Part shown: piece after piece, positions 8,084 to 17,526 of the stretch | How positions within the stretch are numbered: position 1 is the first letter of the stretch | How the letters are laid out: each line of letters opens with the position of its first letter | Assembly (NCBI GenBank): GCA_947073545.1 | Contig: CAMTMP010000023.1 | Span: 1-64,000, forward strand | Direction of reading: 5' to 3' | Origin: an uncultured bacterium | GTDB lineage: Bacteria; Bacillota; Clostridia; Lachnospirales; Lachnospiraceae | Length of the DNA stretch: 64,000 nucleotides | The notes under the pieces: model-generated | What the model was told of the DNA's origin: nothing | Seen by the model: the letters and a program-made list of their open reading frames with translations, nothing else | Database searches by the model: none | Position numbers and translations under genes: made by a program

Positions 8084-10663
8084 TTATTCGGACATATAAA
8101 TCGCCAGTTTCTTCTGCACAAACTCCACAGCCTCCTCCAGACTGCATTGCTCTTCCATGTAATACTTCCCGGCTTCCCGCACCGCATCTTCCACAACCGC
8201 GTCAGACAGATAGGGGGTGCGGACAGAGGAGAGCAGATCGAACAGCTCCTTCGTCTCCCGCTCCGTTGGCACATAGACGCTCATTTGAACCACCAGACCA
8301 TTCTCGTCCCCAAAGCCGTATCCGCTGAAAGGCTCTCCCGGCTTGCCCCATTCGGGGAGCTGACCGCCCAACGTCTCAAGATATGTCTCTAAACCCGTCT
8401 CATTGACGGGAAAACCGACTGGATAAATCATACGCTGCATATCCTCGGAAAGCGCTTCCCGCAAAAGCCCGCCGGCAAGCTCCGTCCGGGCGGATGCTGC
8501 GTTCACGCCCATCAGCGCATAAGGGCGGAAGGAATCCTTCGCGTTTCCCGGCGTCAGCGCCATCTGACAATTTGTGCCATTCTCCCCGTTGTCCGACCGC
8601 TTCACAGACTGTAAAAAGGCGTAATTGTATGCGTTTTTTAATTCTCCCAGAGCCACCTTCTCATTGCCGGCAACGATCTGCACGCCGCCGCCCTGCAGGT
8701 CATTGTAGGCGCTGAACTCATCGCTGCTGCCAACTGTGTTCTCGGCTCTCCCCTGATAGACTTGCAGCAGTTCCTCGGGCAGCCCCTCCATGCAGGCATC
8801 ATAAATACGCTTCGTCTGCTCCAGATAGTCGGACAGCTCCGCCGCATCGAGCTGCCCCGCCTCGGTAAACCAGAGCGGCGCGGACACCGGCATCAGCGCG
8901 TTCAGTATCATGTCCTCGCTGTAAGTCTCCAGAATGCCCTCGCCCGGATGCTCACTTCTGAGTTTCTCTATCATATCCGCCAGAGCGGAAAGATCCGACA
9001 CTTCCGTCATATTTTCTTTGTCAGTCATATACATGGACACGGTCAACGCCGCCGGAAGCATACAGATTTTTCCGTCCGCCGTAAAACTTTCCTTGATATT
9101 CGGAAGAATCTTTTCCTCCTTCTCCAGTTCTGCCAGATACGGCGTCAAGTCCGCCAGCACCCCTTTTTCCACATAGGAGTTTACGGGAAGCCCGTCCAGA
9201 ATAAGAAAATCGGGACCCTTACCCGCCATGATTTCCGTGTTCAGTTTTTTCACCGCATCTTCTCTGGTGACGCTGCCCTCCTCGTCCATGCCCACCTTGT
9301 ATTCCACATAGACGTCGGGGTTCGCCCCCTGATAGCGGATGATCGCCTGCCGTAAAATATCGTTCTCTGTCAGACTGTACGCTGTGAGCGTCTGAGACGG
9401 CACGGTACTGATTTCGGGATCGTAGGCGAAGGATGACACCTTACCCTCGGAAAATGCCGCCATAAACCCTTCCTCCGCCATCCGTATCATCTTCACCACA
9501 TGCTTCATGGGGTCGCTCAGACTGCACAGTCCGCCGTTGATCACCTGCTCCATGACCGTGCCGCCGATCACATGACGGTACACGCCCTTGCTGCAGACCA
9601 GATAAACGCCCTCTTCCTCCGCCGGGAAAATACTGTAGGTGGATTCTGCGACATACTTGTCGACCGCACAGTTTTTGTTCACAAAATCCGTGATCACGTC
9701 ATCCTCAATGCGCTCCGCCGTGTCCAGCGCGTACAGGACAACACCGCCGCTCTCGCTCTTGACCGCCATATAGTTGTCCCAGACACAGAACATGTCCGGT
9801 ATAATATCCGCCGCCAGAAAAAGCTTCGCCGTTCCCGTCTCCTGATCGATCTCATAAATGTTCGGCTCCATCGACGCCACGAAAAGCCTGCTGCCATCCT
9901 CCGAAAAACCGAGACTTGCGGCAATATCAAACTCATCTGCGGGCACATCAAACCACTTTGTCTCGCCCTGCGCGGGAATCAGACAAATCTTATTTCTGCT
10001 TCCCTCATCCGTTTCCGCTCCTTCGTCTGTTTCGGCTTCCTTTTCATCTGTCGCCCCTTCGCTGTCCCCGGATTCCTCGCCGTCCGCCGCTTCGCCGTCC
10101 CCAGATTCCTTGCCGTCTACCGTTTCTTCTCCGTTCCCGGATTCTTCAGCGTCCTCTTCCGCTCCTTCTCCGTCCCTGGATTCCCCGACGTCCTCTTCCG
10201 CCCCTTCTCCGTCCCCGGATTCCCCGGCGTCCTCTTCTGCCGCCCCGGTCAACCCGGCAAAGCTCCTGCAGAGCATAGCCACGCTTCCGTCGGGAGCCGC
10301 CTTCATGTCATATATATAATAATTCATCGCCAGATCATTCCAGCCCGGCAGGGCATCCGGCTTCCACGTCACACCTTTGTCTTCGGAGATCCATCGCCCC
10401 TCCGCCCCGTTTCCCAGAAGGACGAGCTTCCCGTCCGAAAGCTCTTTCAGATCCATAAGTTCCCCGGTATCCACATCCGTCATGGTCTCCACGTAACGCC
10501 CCATGGCGACGGTGTCGCCGGACAGTTCTCCCGTCTTCGTCGCTGTCCCGCCGTCCCCGCCTTTGCCGCCGCACCCTGCGAGGGACAAAGCCATCACCCC
10601 CGCCAGCCACAAAGCCGCCGCCCGACTCCTGCCATTTTGCTGTCTCATCCCGTTCACCCGCAT
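8084..10663 (-). CDS. Large lipoprotein: propeller-like N-terminal half fused to family-1 solute-binding half
   Basis: A likely extracellular receptor for the adjacent permeases. The signal peptide has the lipobox LSLAGC near residues 25-30. Residues about 45-420 contain recurring AAPDGSVAML and EDGSRLFVAS strands typical of beta-propeller repeats. Residues about 430-859 match extracellular solute-binding proteins (IIRYQGANPDVYVEYKVG, LNTEIMAGKGPDFLIL, EKGVLADLTPYL). Ordinary members are 400-450 residues, so this is roughly double length. An acidic low-complexity insert occupies about 137-222. The start has GGAGGG eight bases upstream. The next gene upstream is a paralogue of the same design. 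The fusion is seen; that the propeller senses or binds something is inferred. Confidence 0.82.
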   Translation of the reverse strand: MRVNGMRQQNGRSRAAALWLAGVMALSLAGCGGKGGDGGTATKTGELSGDTVAMGRYVETMTDVDTGELMDLKELSDGKLVLLGNGAEGRWISEDKGVTWKPDALPGWNDLAMNYYIYDMKAAPDGSVAMLCRSFAGLTGAAEEDAGESGDGEGAEEDVGESRDGEGAEEDAEESGNGEETVDGKESGDGEAADGEESGDSEGATDEKEAETDEGAETDEGSRNKICLIPAQGETKWFDVPADEFDIAASLGFSEDGSRLFVASMEPNIYEIDQETGTAKLFLAADIIPDMFCVWDNYMAVKSESGGVVLYALDTAERIEDDVITDFVNKNCAVDKYVAESTYSIFPAEEEGVYLVCSKGVYRHVIGGTVMEQVINGGLCSLSDPMKHVVKMIRMAEEGFMAAFSEGKVSSFAYDPEISTVPSQTLTAYSLTENDILRQAIIRYQGANPDVYVEYKVGMDEEGSVTREDAVKKLNTEIMAGKGPDFLILDGLPVNSYVEKGVLADLTPYLAELEKEEKILPNIKESFTADGKICMLPAALTVSMYMTDKENMTEVSDLSALADMIEKLRSEHPGEGILETYSEDMILNALMPVSAPLWFTEAGQLDAAELSDYLEQTKRIYDACMEGLPEELLQVYQGRAENTVGSSDEFSAYNDLQGGGVQIVAGNEKVALGELKNAYNYAFLQSVKRSDNGENGTNCQMALTPGNAKDSFRPYALMGVNAASARTELAGGLLREALSEDMQRMIYPVGFPVNETGLETYLETLGGQLPEWGKPGEPFSGYGFGDENGLVVQMSVYVPTERETKELFDLLSSVRTPYLSDAVVEDAVREAGKYYMEEQCSLEEAVEFVQKKLAIYMSE
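10000..10255 (-). repeat. In-frame acidic tandem repeat in the first solute-binding protein
   Basis: Three near-identical 39-bp units encode the 13-residue pattern GESGDGEGAEEDA with variants, followed by decaying copies rich in E, G, D and S. This is a flexible linker between the first propeller-like strands and the rest. Repeats of this kind can change copy number by slippage without breaking the frame. Confidence 0.8.
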
Positions 10664-10701
10664 CTGAATTGCCCTCCATACTCTCTATATCATACCTACA
10701 C

Positions 10702-10795
10702 GGAGAGTGCCGTCCTTTGGCATTCTCCCATGTGAGACATAGAAGCTCTTGGCGTCCCGTCCTATGGCGGGACGTCTTTAGAACTTCTTCTCACA
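10702..10795 (-). repeat. 3'-end double-hairpin element, copy 3 (core type A)
   Basis: It begins three bases after the stop of the second solute-binding protein. Outer arms TGTGAGA (10731-10737) and TCTCACA (10789-10795); core with GGCGTCCCG/CGGGACG stem; short stem 10702-10711 with 10719-10728. Confidence 0.88.
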
Positions 10796-10798
10796 TTG

Positions 10799-13249
10799 TT
10801 ATTCGGCCATATACAGCTCCACCCTCGCCTTAATCTTCTGCACCGCCTCATCCAGCGACATCTGCCCCTGCAGATACTGTGCGCCTATCTCAATCACCGC
10901 ATTCTCCACCACGGTATCCGCCACATAGGGCGTCTTCACCTGACTGCAGAGCGTGTAAAGCTTCTGGAACTCCTCCTGCGTCGGCATATAGATATCCATA
11001 TGGAACTCCCTGCCATCAGCGTAACTTCCACCCACCGAGCTGCTCGGCTCTCCGTACTCTTTGTCCGTGCCGCCGTTCTTAAAAATCTTCCACTGGTTGC
11101 TGAGCTGCTCCTTCAGCGCCGTCTGGTTTACCATGAAACCGTCGTAGAGCAGGCTCTGCACCTGCGTGCCCATAATGATGTCAAAGAACCGCTCCGCCTC
11201 CTCCTGATGGGCGGACGATGCGGAGAGTCCAACCAGAACCGACGGCTCAAATGCACCCTCGCTCATGCCGTCAAAGAACTTCATGTCCACATCCTCAAAC
11301 CCCTCGCAGTATTTTAAGGATAATCCGCTCTGATAGCTATAGACATTTTTAAGCATGCCAAAGTTGAGTTCCATGCCCTGCATCATAAAATCGTCATAAT
11401 CCATTCCCACATCATTGAAATGCTCATACGCGTACTTCTCTTCCTTATAATAATCCTTCTGCCACCCGTAAGATTCCTCAACATACTCGGGAATTCCTTC
11501 CAGAGCGGTCGTTGAAATCTGATTCATGGCTGATAAATATTCCGAAAGCGCCGCGCTGTCAATGCCGCCCGACTCCCCGATAAATGCCGTAGCCGCCACG
11601 GGAAGGAGCCGCCGCACTGTCGCCTCCTCGGAAAAGAACCGGCTGATCTCCGCCTCCGGCTTCTCGGCTTTGATTTTTTCCACGGTGTCAACCAGAGACG
11701 CAAGATCCGTAATGCCCGCAAGATCGTCCTGTCTGCCAATCACCATGGGAATCTGGAAAAAAACCGGTATCATGTACACGCTTCCCCCATGGTTGAACGC
11801 CTCCACAATATTGGGAAGGAGAACCGCGTCCCCGGACAGACTGTCAATGTGGGGTTTTAAATCTTTTAAAATTCCCTTCTCCTCATAGGATTTCACGGGG
11901 AGCCCGTCCATAATGATCACGTCCGGTCCCTTGCCAGCCATCAGCTCCGTGTTTAGCTTCTTGATCGCGTCCTCCGCCGCCTTGGCGTCCGTGCCGCTCA
12001 CCCCCACTTCATATCGCACAAAGGTATCCGGGTTTTCCGTCTGAAATTGTGCGATCGCCTGCCGCACCGCGTCCTGCTCCTCCAGAGAGTACACCGAAAT
12101 CATATTCTCGGGCACTGTCGGTACGCTGGCATCATACTTGTAAAGCGCCACCGTTCCGCCGGAAAACAGCGCCGCAAACTCATTCTCCCCGTATGCGGTG
12201 ACGCCGATCATGTTCATGGAAGGGTTGCTGAAACTGGTGAGCGCACCGTCTATGATCTGCTCCATCACGCTGCCGCCTATCACATGGCGGTACATCCCGC
12301 CCTTGCCCGCCAGATAAATCGCGCCATCCTCGCCCGGCGTCATATACACCGAGTAGCTGTCGTTGGCATAATACTCATCCTTATAATTTTCCTCCATAAA
12401 ATCGTCTAGGACGCTGTCCTCCACCCACTTTTCTTCCTTCCGGTCGTAGATGGAAATGCCGTCTCTGGAAGTGAGGAAAAACATGTTGTCACCCTGACAT
12501 TTCACCAGATCCGGGCGCCACTCCATGGTCACCTCTTTCGTCAGCGTACCGCTCTCCACGTCCACCCGGTAAATCATACCTCCGCCCACCGTTGTGGCAA
12601 ACAGCTCCCCCTCCGGGGAATAAAAAATGCTGTAAACGTAGCTTTCATTCTCCTGTACCGGCAGTGAATCGATCCTCTTCACCGTGCCGTCCGGCTTCGC
12701 CACATGGAGCCACGGGTTAAATTCTTCCGTCTGATCGTACGCTGCATTGTCCGAAGAGAGCACCGCCACCGTCCCGTCCGGTGCCGCCGCCATACTGAAT
12801 ATATAATTGTTCTCCGTGAAGACCTTCATATTGTCAATCCCGGGGATCGAAACCACCTCCCAGTTTATGCCGCCATCAGCGGAGATCAGCTGCCCAGCCG
12901 TCTCGTCCAGAATGACCAGCCGTCCGTCCGTCAGCACCGTAATATTGTAGGAGCTGGAAGTGTTTTCCGAGACATCCACCGTCGTCTCCACATAGCGCCC
13001 CATGGCGGTCGGCTCATTGTCCGAGTTTTCCTCGCCCGTCCCTGTCTCTCCACTACGCACATCATTTTCTGCTCCCGTTTGATCCGCCGAAGACACCCCC
13101 GTCCCGTCCGTGGAAGCTGTGGGACTGCCGCCCCCGCAGCCAGCGAGCGTCCCCGCTGTGATAGCAAGCATCATGCCGACCGCCAGCAGACTTTTCACGC
13201 TGCCACATTTCTTTACCTTATTTCCGTATCTATTCCCATTTCGTTTCAT
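10799..13249 (-). CDS. Large lipoprotein: propeller-like plus solute-binding halves (paralogue)
   Basis: Same architecture as its downstream neighbour: lipobox GTLAGC near residues 37-42, an acidic and serine-rich spacer, propeller-like strands (MAAAPDGTVAVLSSD, YSPEGELFATTVGGG), then a solute-binding half beginning near residue 390 (AIAQFQTENPDTFVRYEVG, NTELMAGKGPDVIIMDGLP). The C-termini of the two proteins are clearly related (both contain TPY then DAVVEDAV or DTVVENAV). It lacks the long acidic repeat. I placed the start at ATG 13249, giving 816 residues; a TTG nine bases earlier has the better-spaced AAAGG and may be the real start. Adjacent duplication followed by divergence suggests different ligands for one permease pair. 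Confidence 0.82.
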   Translation of the reverse strand: MKRNGNRYGNKVKKCGSVKSLLAVGMMLAITAGTLAGCGGGSPTASTDGTGVSSADQTGAENDVRSGETGTGEENSDNEPTAMGRYVETTVDVSENTSSSYNITVLTDGRLVILDETAGQLISADGGINWEVVSIPGIDNMKVFTENNYIFSMAAAPDGTVAVLSSDNAAYDQTEEFNPWLHVAKPDGTVKRIDSLPVQENESYVYSIFYSPEGELFATTVGGGMIYRVDVESGTLTKEVTMEWRPDLVKCQGDNMFFLTSRDGISIYDRKEEKWVEDSVLDDFMEENYKDEYYANDSYSVYMTPGEDGAIYLAGKGGMYRHVIGGSVMEQIIDGALTSFSNPSMNMIGVTAYGENEFAALFSGGTVALYKYDASVPTVPENMISVYSLEEQDAVRQAIAQFQTENPDTFVRYEVGVSGTDAKAAEDAIKKLNTELMAGKGPDVIIMDGLPVKSYEEKGILKDLKPHIDSLSGDAVLLPNIVEAFNHGGSVYMIPVFFQIPMVIGRQDDLAGITDLASLVDTVEKIKAEKPEAEISRFFSEEATVRRLLPVAATAFIGESGGIDSAALSEYLSAMNQISTTALEGIPEYVEESYGWQKDYYKEEKYAYEHFNDVGMDYDDFMMQGMELNFGMLKNVYSYQSGLSLKYCEGFEDVDMKFFDGMSEGAFEPSVLVGLSASSAHQEEAERFFDIIMGTQVQSLLYDGFMVNQTALKEQLSNQWKIFKNGGTDKEYGEPSSSVGGSYADGREFHMDIYMPTQEEFQKLYTLCSQVKTPYVADTVVENAVIEIGAQYLQGQMSLDEAVQKIKARVELYMAE

Positions 13250-13320
13250 ATATCTCAATCACCATACCTTTCTTTTCCGCTAACCGCCATGTCACAGCTT
13301 GACGCGACTCAAATCCGTGT

Positions 13321-13415
13321 GGAGAATGCCGTATTTCAGGCATACTCCTGCGCGAGACATAGAACTTCTTGGCGTCCCGTCCTATGGCGGGACGTCTTTA
13401 GAAGTTCTTCTCGCG
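13321..13415 (-). repeat. 3'-end double-hairpin element, copy 4 (core type A)
   Basis: It starts nine bases after the stop of the small lipoprotein gene, the largest distance of any copy. Outer arms CGCGAGA (13351-13357) and TCTCGCG (13409-13415) again vary in a paired way. The core is the GGCGTCCCG/CGGGACG stem and the short stem is 13321-13330 with 13339-13348. Confidence 0.88.
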
Positions 13416-13424
13416 TTTTTCACG

Positions 13425-14129
13425 CTACACGATGCTCATCATCACAATGCTGTCCGCCAGAAAACTCCCGTCTGTCTGCCATTTCCCTTTGATAGTCACC
13501 TCCAGTCCTTCCTCCAAATCCGCCAAACTCCCCTCTCTCGATGAAACATCCTCCGGATTTATGCCGCTATTCTTTACCGTATCATATTGGTAAACACAAT
13601 TTTCCGCCATATGTATGGTAACCAGCTCGCTTTCTTCCTCATTCCCCGGCGCAGGAGCAACCGCATAACTGCCGCCATCCTCAACCCATGTATCATGCTT
13701 ACATATGACAAAGCTGTCACTTTCTACGCTCCGCACGTCGCCCTCAAGCTGCTCGTTTCCGGCAGACTGTGCATCCGTGCCGTTCTCTCCATCTGCATTC
13801 TGTCCGGCTTTCTCCGGCGTCCCGTTCTCCGCTCCGTCTTTTGCGTCTTCGCCCGCTTCCTCCGCCACATCATTCTCGAAATTTTCTTCGTCTTTCCCGT
13901 CCGCGTCGTTCGCCCCGCTGTCTTCGTCGGTTTCGTTTTTCAGCTCTTCCATGTTCCCCGATGATAAATCCACCGGAGCCGGCTGTTCCGCCTTCCCACA
14001 TCCCACTGCCGTAACTGTCATCAAAGCGCAGGCGATCGCCAAAACCGCTCTGCGTCTGTTTCTTTTTCCAACCTGCCCTGACATCCCGCCGGCATTATGT
14101 TGTCTCGTCATCTTCTGAAAATTTGTCAT
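13425..14129 (-). CDS. Small secreted lipoprotein with acidic linker (paralogue 1)
   Basis: Not a family I can name with certainty. A signal peptide ends at TAVGCG, a plausible lipobox. A long linker of D, E, A, G and N follows (about 45-125), then a compact C-terminal domain of about 110 residues whose end reads LEEGLEVTIKGKWQTDGS then FLADSIVMMS, reminiscent of small OB-like DUF5666-type domains. The 230-residue gene upstream has the same layout and a matching end, so the two are paralogues. The ATG chosen has AAGGAG nine bases upstream. The promoter shares an 11-bp repeat with its paralogue and with the OmpR-type regulator gene 9 kb away. Function unknown; a cell-surface role is inferred from the lipobox. 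Confidence 0.7.
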   Translation of the reverse strand: MTNFQKMTRQHNAGGMSGQVGKRNRRRAVLAIACALMTVTAVGCGKAEQPAPVDLSSGNMEELKNETDEDSGANDADGKDEENFENDVAEEAGEDAKDGAENGTPEKAGQNADGENGTDAQSAGNEQLEGDVRSVESDSFVICKHDTWVEDGGSYAVAPAPGNEEESELVTIHMAENCVYQYDTVKNSGINPEDVSSREGSLADLEEGLEVTIKGKWQTDGSFLADSIVMMSIV

Positions 14130-14150
14130 AATCATTCACTCCTTATCATA

Positions 14151-14178
14151 CTAAAGTTTTCTCTAAAGAATCTCTAAG
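14151..14178 (-). promoter_or_regulatory. Direct-repeat operator before small lipoprotein 1
   Basis: On the minus strand three TTTAG-type half-sites follow each other: TTAGAG, TTTAGAG and TTTAG, about 11-12 bases apart, directly before a TATGAT -10. This spacing is that of OmpR-family regulator sites. The same repeat occurs at 15074-15092 and 23123-23140. Confidence 0.6.
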
Positions 14179-14245
14179 AATATTTAAATCTTTCTGAAGC
14201 TGCCTTCATAAAATATTAACTATTTTTTTCCGCATTTCCCTGCAA

Positions 14246-14938
14246 CTAAACATATACTTCCATAATCACCCTCGTCGCCACAAAGGTCTCGCCCTCATAA
14301 TACCCTTCCAGCTCCACGCCCATGCCCTCTTCCAGATCGGAGACCGCAGCCTCCCGCATATCAATCCCGGCGCCGCCGCCCTGAATCGTCCAGTGCTCCA
14401 CCTTCGTGTCCTGCGTGAATTTGACCGGGATCTTCTTCGCGTCCTTCACCTCCAGCAGGATTACCACGCCGTCCTCATCCATCAGCGTCGTCTGTGCCAG
14501 CGTCATGCCGTCCGCCTGCGGTTTCTGCACCTTCCCGGCAAGATGCTCTGTCTCCTGCGATAATGTGACTGCCTGCCCTTCTTTTTCCGGCTCTTTTGAC
14601 GCCTCACTGCCGCTTTCCGGCGGCTCCTCATTCTCCTTTCCCTGCGCCGGAACCGGCTCCTCCCTTGCCCATTCCCCTTCCTGCGTTTTCGGTACATCCG
14701 AACCGCTTTCAACTTCCTGCCCATTCTCTGTCCCGCCGTCCGTGTTTTCCTGTCTCTCCGTGTCATTCTCCGCCCCCGCCGAGACATTTTCCTGCGGGTT
14801 CTCCCGCGCGCCCTCCTTTCCCGCGCATCCCGTCATCCCCAGAATCACCGCCAGACCAAGCGCCGCCGCCACCCGTCTTTCCTTTGTTCGTCTCAAAAAC
14901 TCTCCTGCTGTGACATAGTTTTTCTCCTTTGTTCTCAT
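14246..14938 (-). CDS. Small secreted lipoprotein with acidic linker (paralogue 2)
   Basis: 230 residues. The signal peptide ends in GMTGCAGK, a lipobox. An E-, N-, G- and P-rich linker covers about residues 45-130. The C-terminal domain (about 135-230) contains VVILLEVKDAKKIPVKFTQD and ends LEEGMGVELEGYYEGE then TFVATRVIMEV, matching the end of the next gene downstream. Both therefore look like stalked surface domains. It has its own promoter with a regulator-type repeat and sits downstream of the chemoreceptor terminator. Function unknown. Confidence 0.7.
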   Translation of the reverse strand: MRTKEKNYVTAGEFLRRTKERRVAAALGLAVILGMTGCAGKEGARENPQENVSAGAENDTERQENTDGGTENGQEVESGSDVPKTQEGEWAREEPVPAQGKENEEPPESGSEASKEPEKEGQAVTLSQETEHLAGKVQKPQADGMTLAQTTLMDEDGVVILLEVKDAKKIPVKFTQDTKVEHWTIQGGGAGIDMREAAVSDLEEGMGVELEGYYEGETFVATRVIMEVYV

Positions 14939-15073
14939 CCTGCCGCATCCTTTCTATCACGTGTCGTTTCCGTAATTGCCAAACCCATCTCCACGCCGCC
15001 CAAGATCAACAGCAAAAAAGAGTTTTACAATTATGTAAACGCGATTTACATTTCCCAATCTTACCAGACATTC

Positions 15074-15092
15074 CTCTAAAGTATCTCTAAAA
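15074..15092 (-). promoter_or_regulatory. Direct-repeat operator before small lipoprotein 2
   Basis: On the minus strand TTTTAGAG and CTTTAGAG half-sites are 11 bases apart and match the sites before small lipoprotein 1 and the OmpR-type regulator. A GTAAGAT -10-like sequence follows. The remaining leader to the gene start is about 120 bases with no other visible structure. Confidence 0.55.
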
Positions 15093-15121
15093 CTTCTTAA
15101 GGTTTTCTTTAGCTTTGACCC

Positions 15122-15170
15122 AAAAAAAGTCTGCAAACTGTGAATGATCACAACCTGCAGACTTATTTTT
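15122..15170 (-). terminator. Intrinsic terminator after the chemoreceptor gene
   Basis: The stem AAAAAAAGTCTGCA (15122-15135) pairs with TGCAGACTTATTTTT (15156-15170), with a TGTGA/TCACA inner stem. On the minus strand it ends in a run of T, 52 bases after the chemoreceptor stop. Confidence 0.8.
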
Positions 15171-15221
15171 GTACTCCTATGTCCCCACTTTTTAAATTTT
15201 TTTAAATACAAGGAATCCCCG

Positions 15222-17255
15222 TCACACCTTAAAGGACGCCACCGTCTCCTTCAACTCCTCGCTTAATCCCGACAGCTCTTTCATCTGGGTGAGCACCGCC
15301 TTGGAACTTTCATTGGAAGTCACAGCGGATTCCTCCATCCTTTTCATAAATCCGGCAATCTCACCTACAAGCCCGTCAATCGCCGCAAGAGAATCGCTGA
15401 TGCCCGCCATGTTCGCACGCATCTCCTGGGAAGAGGCGCCAAGCTCACCGGAGATACCGCTGTAAAAAGCCGCGTCCTTCTCATACATGCCTGCAAGTTC
15501 TGTCATGCCCTGATAGTCTTTCATCACCTTCTCATTCATAAAGGTCAACAGCTTTTCCGCACTGTCTGAAAGAAATGCCACACTGTGCACCACGTCTTCC
15601 GTCACTCTGCGGATCTGGTCCACCGCATTCCGGGAGTGATCGGCAAGCTCTCTGATCTCGTTTGCCACCACCGCAAACCCGCGCCCCGCCTCCCCGGCTC
15701 TCGACGCCTCTATGGACGCGTTCAGCGCCAAAAGATTTGTCTGGGAACTGATCGTGAGAATTTCTTCCGTCAGCGTGTCGATCTCCTTCACTTTCTGGCT
15801 CTCCTTTATGGCGTCGCCAAGTTCTTCCATGGTCGAACCGCACAGTGCCAACGCCTCGTCCGCCGATTTTCTCGACTCTTCATGCTGCCTGCCCGCGCGC
15901 TCCATGATTTCGCCGGACTGATCCGCCGCTTCCCCCGCCTTCTTTGCCACATTTTCAACCGCCCGGCCAAGCTCTTCCCCTGTATTCTTGATCTGCTCTG
16001 CCAGCGCCTTCGCCTCTGCCGTCTGCTGCATCACCTGCCCCGCCGTCTCCGCAATGAAGGAAATATCACCGCCAAGCACATGCATCTTCGCGGAAGTCCC
16101 CTCCGCGATATCATTGATAGACGCCGCTTCTTCCTTTGTATTTAAAATAATGCTCCGTATCTGCTGCCTGACCTCCACCGTCGCCGTCTGAATCTGCTCC
16201 GTCTCATTCTTATACTGTGCGGGAATGCCCTGTTCCGTCACCGGATTCTCCGAAAAATCGCCGGAGGCAAACTGTTTCAGCATCTGCACGGGCGCAAGCG
16301 TCCTGCCGATCAGACCCGCCATAAATACCGCCACCAGCACAATAATCACAAGCGCCGTCACCACAGCCACAAGCACCATCGCCACAAGTGAGCTCCACAC
16401 ATGGGCAGTGGGGCATACCACGCCCAGCTTCCAATTGCTGCCCGAAATCCCGGACGCCGCGAAATAGCATGCCGTGCCGTCGTAATCTTCTGTCTTTATA
16501 ATGGTTCTCTCATTTTTCTCGATCAGACTCCTCAGACCCGGCATCCTGTCCACAACGACTACCGCCGAATCCTCCGAAGGTTCAAACGCCTTGTTTCTGT
16601 GTGCTATATACTGTCCGCTGCTGTCTGCAAGGAAACCGTAAACGCCATCCGCATAGTTAATACTGCCCGTCAAATCAGTCACCGTTCCCAAAGTTACATC
16701 CAGGCCGATGACTGCCCCCAGCGCACCGTCTATGTATACCGGCGACGCGATAGTCGTACACATCTGCCCCGTAATCACATCCCAGTAAGGATCTGTCACA
16801 ATGGTGTCCCCTGCCGCGTCCGCCTGCTGGTACCAGCCACGCTGCACGGGATCGTAACCTTCCGGTATCGCCGCTTCCCTGTTGGACTGGATAAACCTGC
16901 TGTCGCTCGTGCCGCAGTACAGATTCAGAAGTTCGTCTCTGCCCTTCGCGTGCACATCCACCACCGACTGTAAAAGTACAGTGTCCAAGCTGCCCGCCGC
17001 CTCGACACTGCCCGCCGTCCCCTTCGCCAGCATGATCTCATTCTCAATCCAGGTATTGATTTCCTCCGCGTACTTATCCGCGTAAAGCTGTAAAATATCT
17101 TTCTGCTCCGCCATCATACGCTGTCCCGCAATCAAAACGATCCCCAGAGTTGTAAGCAAGATACTCGCCGCAACCATACAGATCACGCTGATTGTCAATC
17201 TGCCCTTCATTGTCCTTTTCAATTGTAATGCACCTCTCTTCAGCCAATCTCTCAC
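15222..17255 (-). CDS. Methyl-accepting chemotaxis protein with extracellular dCache sensor
   Basis: A membrane chemoreceptor that controls CheA. The first membrane segment is at about 18-45. The periplasmic-side domain (about 46-285) shows the dCache signature ([35 protein letters not shown]), typical for small-molecule or amino-acid ligands. The second segment is at about 288-315, followed by a HAMP-like region and the signalling coiled coil with the hairpin tip [37 protein letters not shown], here described by its ends [12 protein letters not shown] and [14 protein letters not shown]. The frame opens with GTG; an ATG 45 bases on, preceded by AAAAGGA, is an alternative. No che or flagellar gene is in the window. 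The ligand is unknown. Confidence 0.92.
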   Translation of the reverse strand: MRDWLKRGALQLKRTMKGRLTISVICMVAASILLTTLGIVLIAGQRMMAEQKDILQLYADKYAEEINTWIENEIMLAKGTAGSVEAAGSLDTVLLQSVVDVHAKGRDELLNLYCGTSDSRFIQSNREAAIPEGYDPVQRGWYQQADAAGDTIVTDPYWDVITGQMCTTIASPVYIDGALGAVIGLDVTLGTVTDLTGSINYADGVYGFLADSSGQYIAHRNKAFEPSEDSAVVVVDRMPGLRSLIEKNERTIIKTEDYDGTACYFAASGISGSNWKLGVVCPTAHVWSSLVAMVLVAVVTALVIIVLVAVFMAGLIGRTLAPVQMLKQFASGDFSENPVTEQGIPAQYKNETEQIQTATVEVRQQIRSIILNTKEEAASINDIAEGTSAKMHVLGGDISFIAETAGQVMQQTAEAKALAEQIKNTGEELGRAVENVAKKAGEAADQSGEIMERAGRQHEESRKSADEALALCGSTMEELGDAIKESQKVKEIDTLTEEILTISSQTNLLALNASIEASRAGEAGRGFAVVANEIRELADHSRNAVDQIRRVTEDVVHSVAFLSDSAEKLLTFMNEKVMKDYQGMTELAGMYEKDAAFYSGISGELGASSQEMRANMAGISDSLAAIDGLVGEIAGFMKRMEESAVTSNESSKAVLTQMKELSGLSEELKETVASFKV

Positions 17256-17296
17256 ATGACCATTTTACGACAAAATTTTTCTCTTTTACTTATTAT

Positions 17297-17331
17297 GGTA
17301 CAGATTGCACATTTTGCGGTATAGATTGTAT
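17297..17331 (-). promoter_or_regulatory. Two 14-bp direct repeats upstream of the chemoreceptor gene
   Basis: GGTACAGATTGCAC (17297-17310) and GGTATAGATTGTAT (17318-17331) are 21 bp apart, two helical turns, and lie 40-75 bases before the gene start next to a CATAAT -10-like sequence. They look like a regulator-binding pair; the regulator is unknown. Confidence 0.45.
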
Positions 17332-17430
17332 GGTTTCGTTTACAGGATGGTCGATTGCAATCCAAGATTCCCGTTTTGAAAAAGACTTTCCTATGTTGAA
17401 AGCAAGATTCAATTTTCTTTCTAGGCGCGC

Positions 17431-17494
17431 AAAAACCGCTATCTTCACAGGGTCAGGAACGTGCGTTCCTTCTCCCTGTGAAAATAACGGTTTT
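17431..17494 (-). terminator. Long hairpin terminator after hybrid kinase 1
   Basis: AAAACCG..ATCTTCACAGGG (17431-17452) pairs with CCCTGTGAAAATAACGGTTTT (17474-17494) with few mismatches, and the loop contains a second GGAAC/GTTCC stem. It lies 33 bases after the kinase stop. The A/T-rich base can serve termination, although the stem is unusually long. Confidence 0.65.
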
Positions 17495-17526
17495 CTCGTT
17501 TAAATATGAGTCTTATTGCACACTGA

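Noticed and set aside
9500..10735. Long plus-strand frame antisense to the first solute-binding protein
   Set aside because: It mirrors a well-supported lipoprotein gene; its arginine-, serine- and proline-rich sequence is what GC-biased antisense gives.
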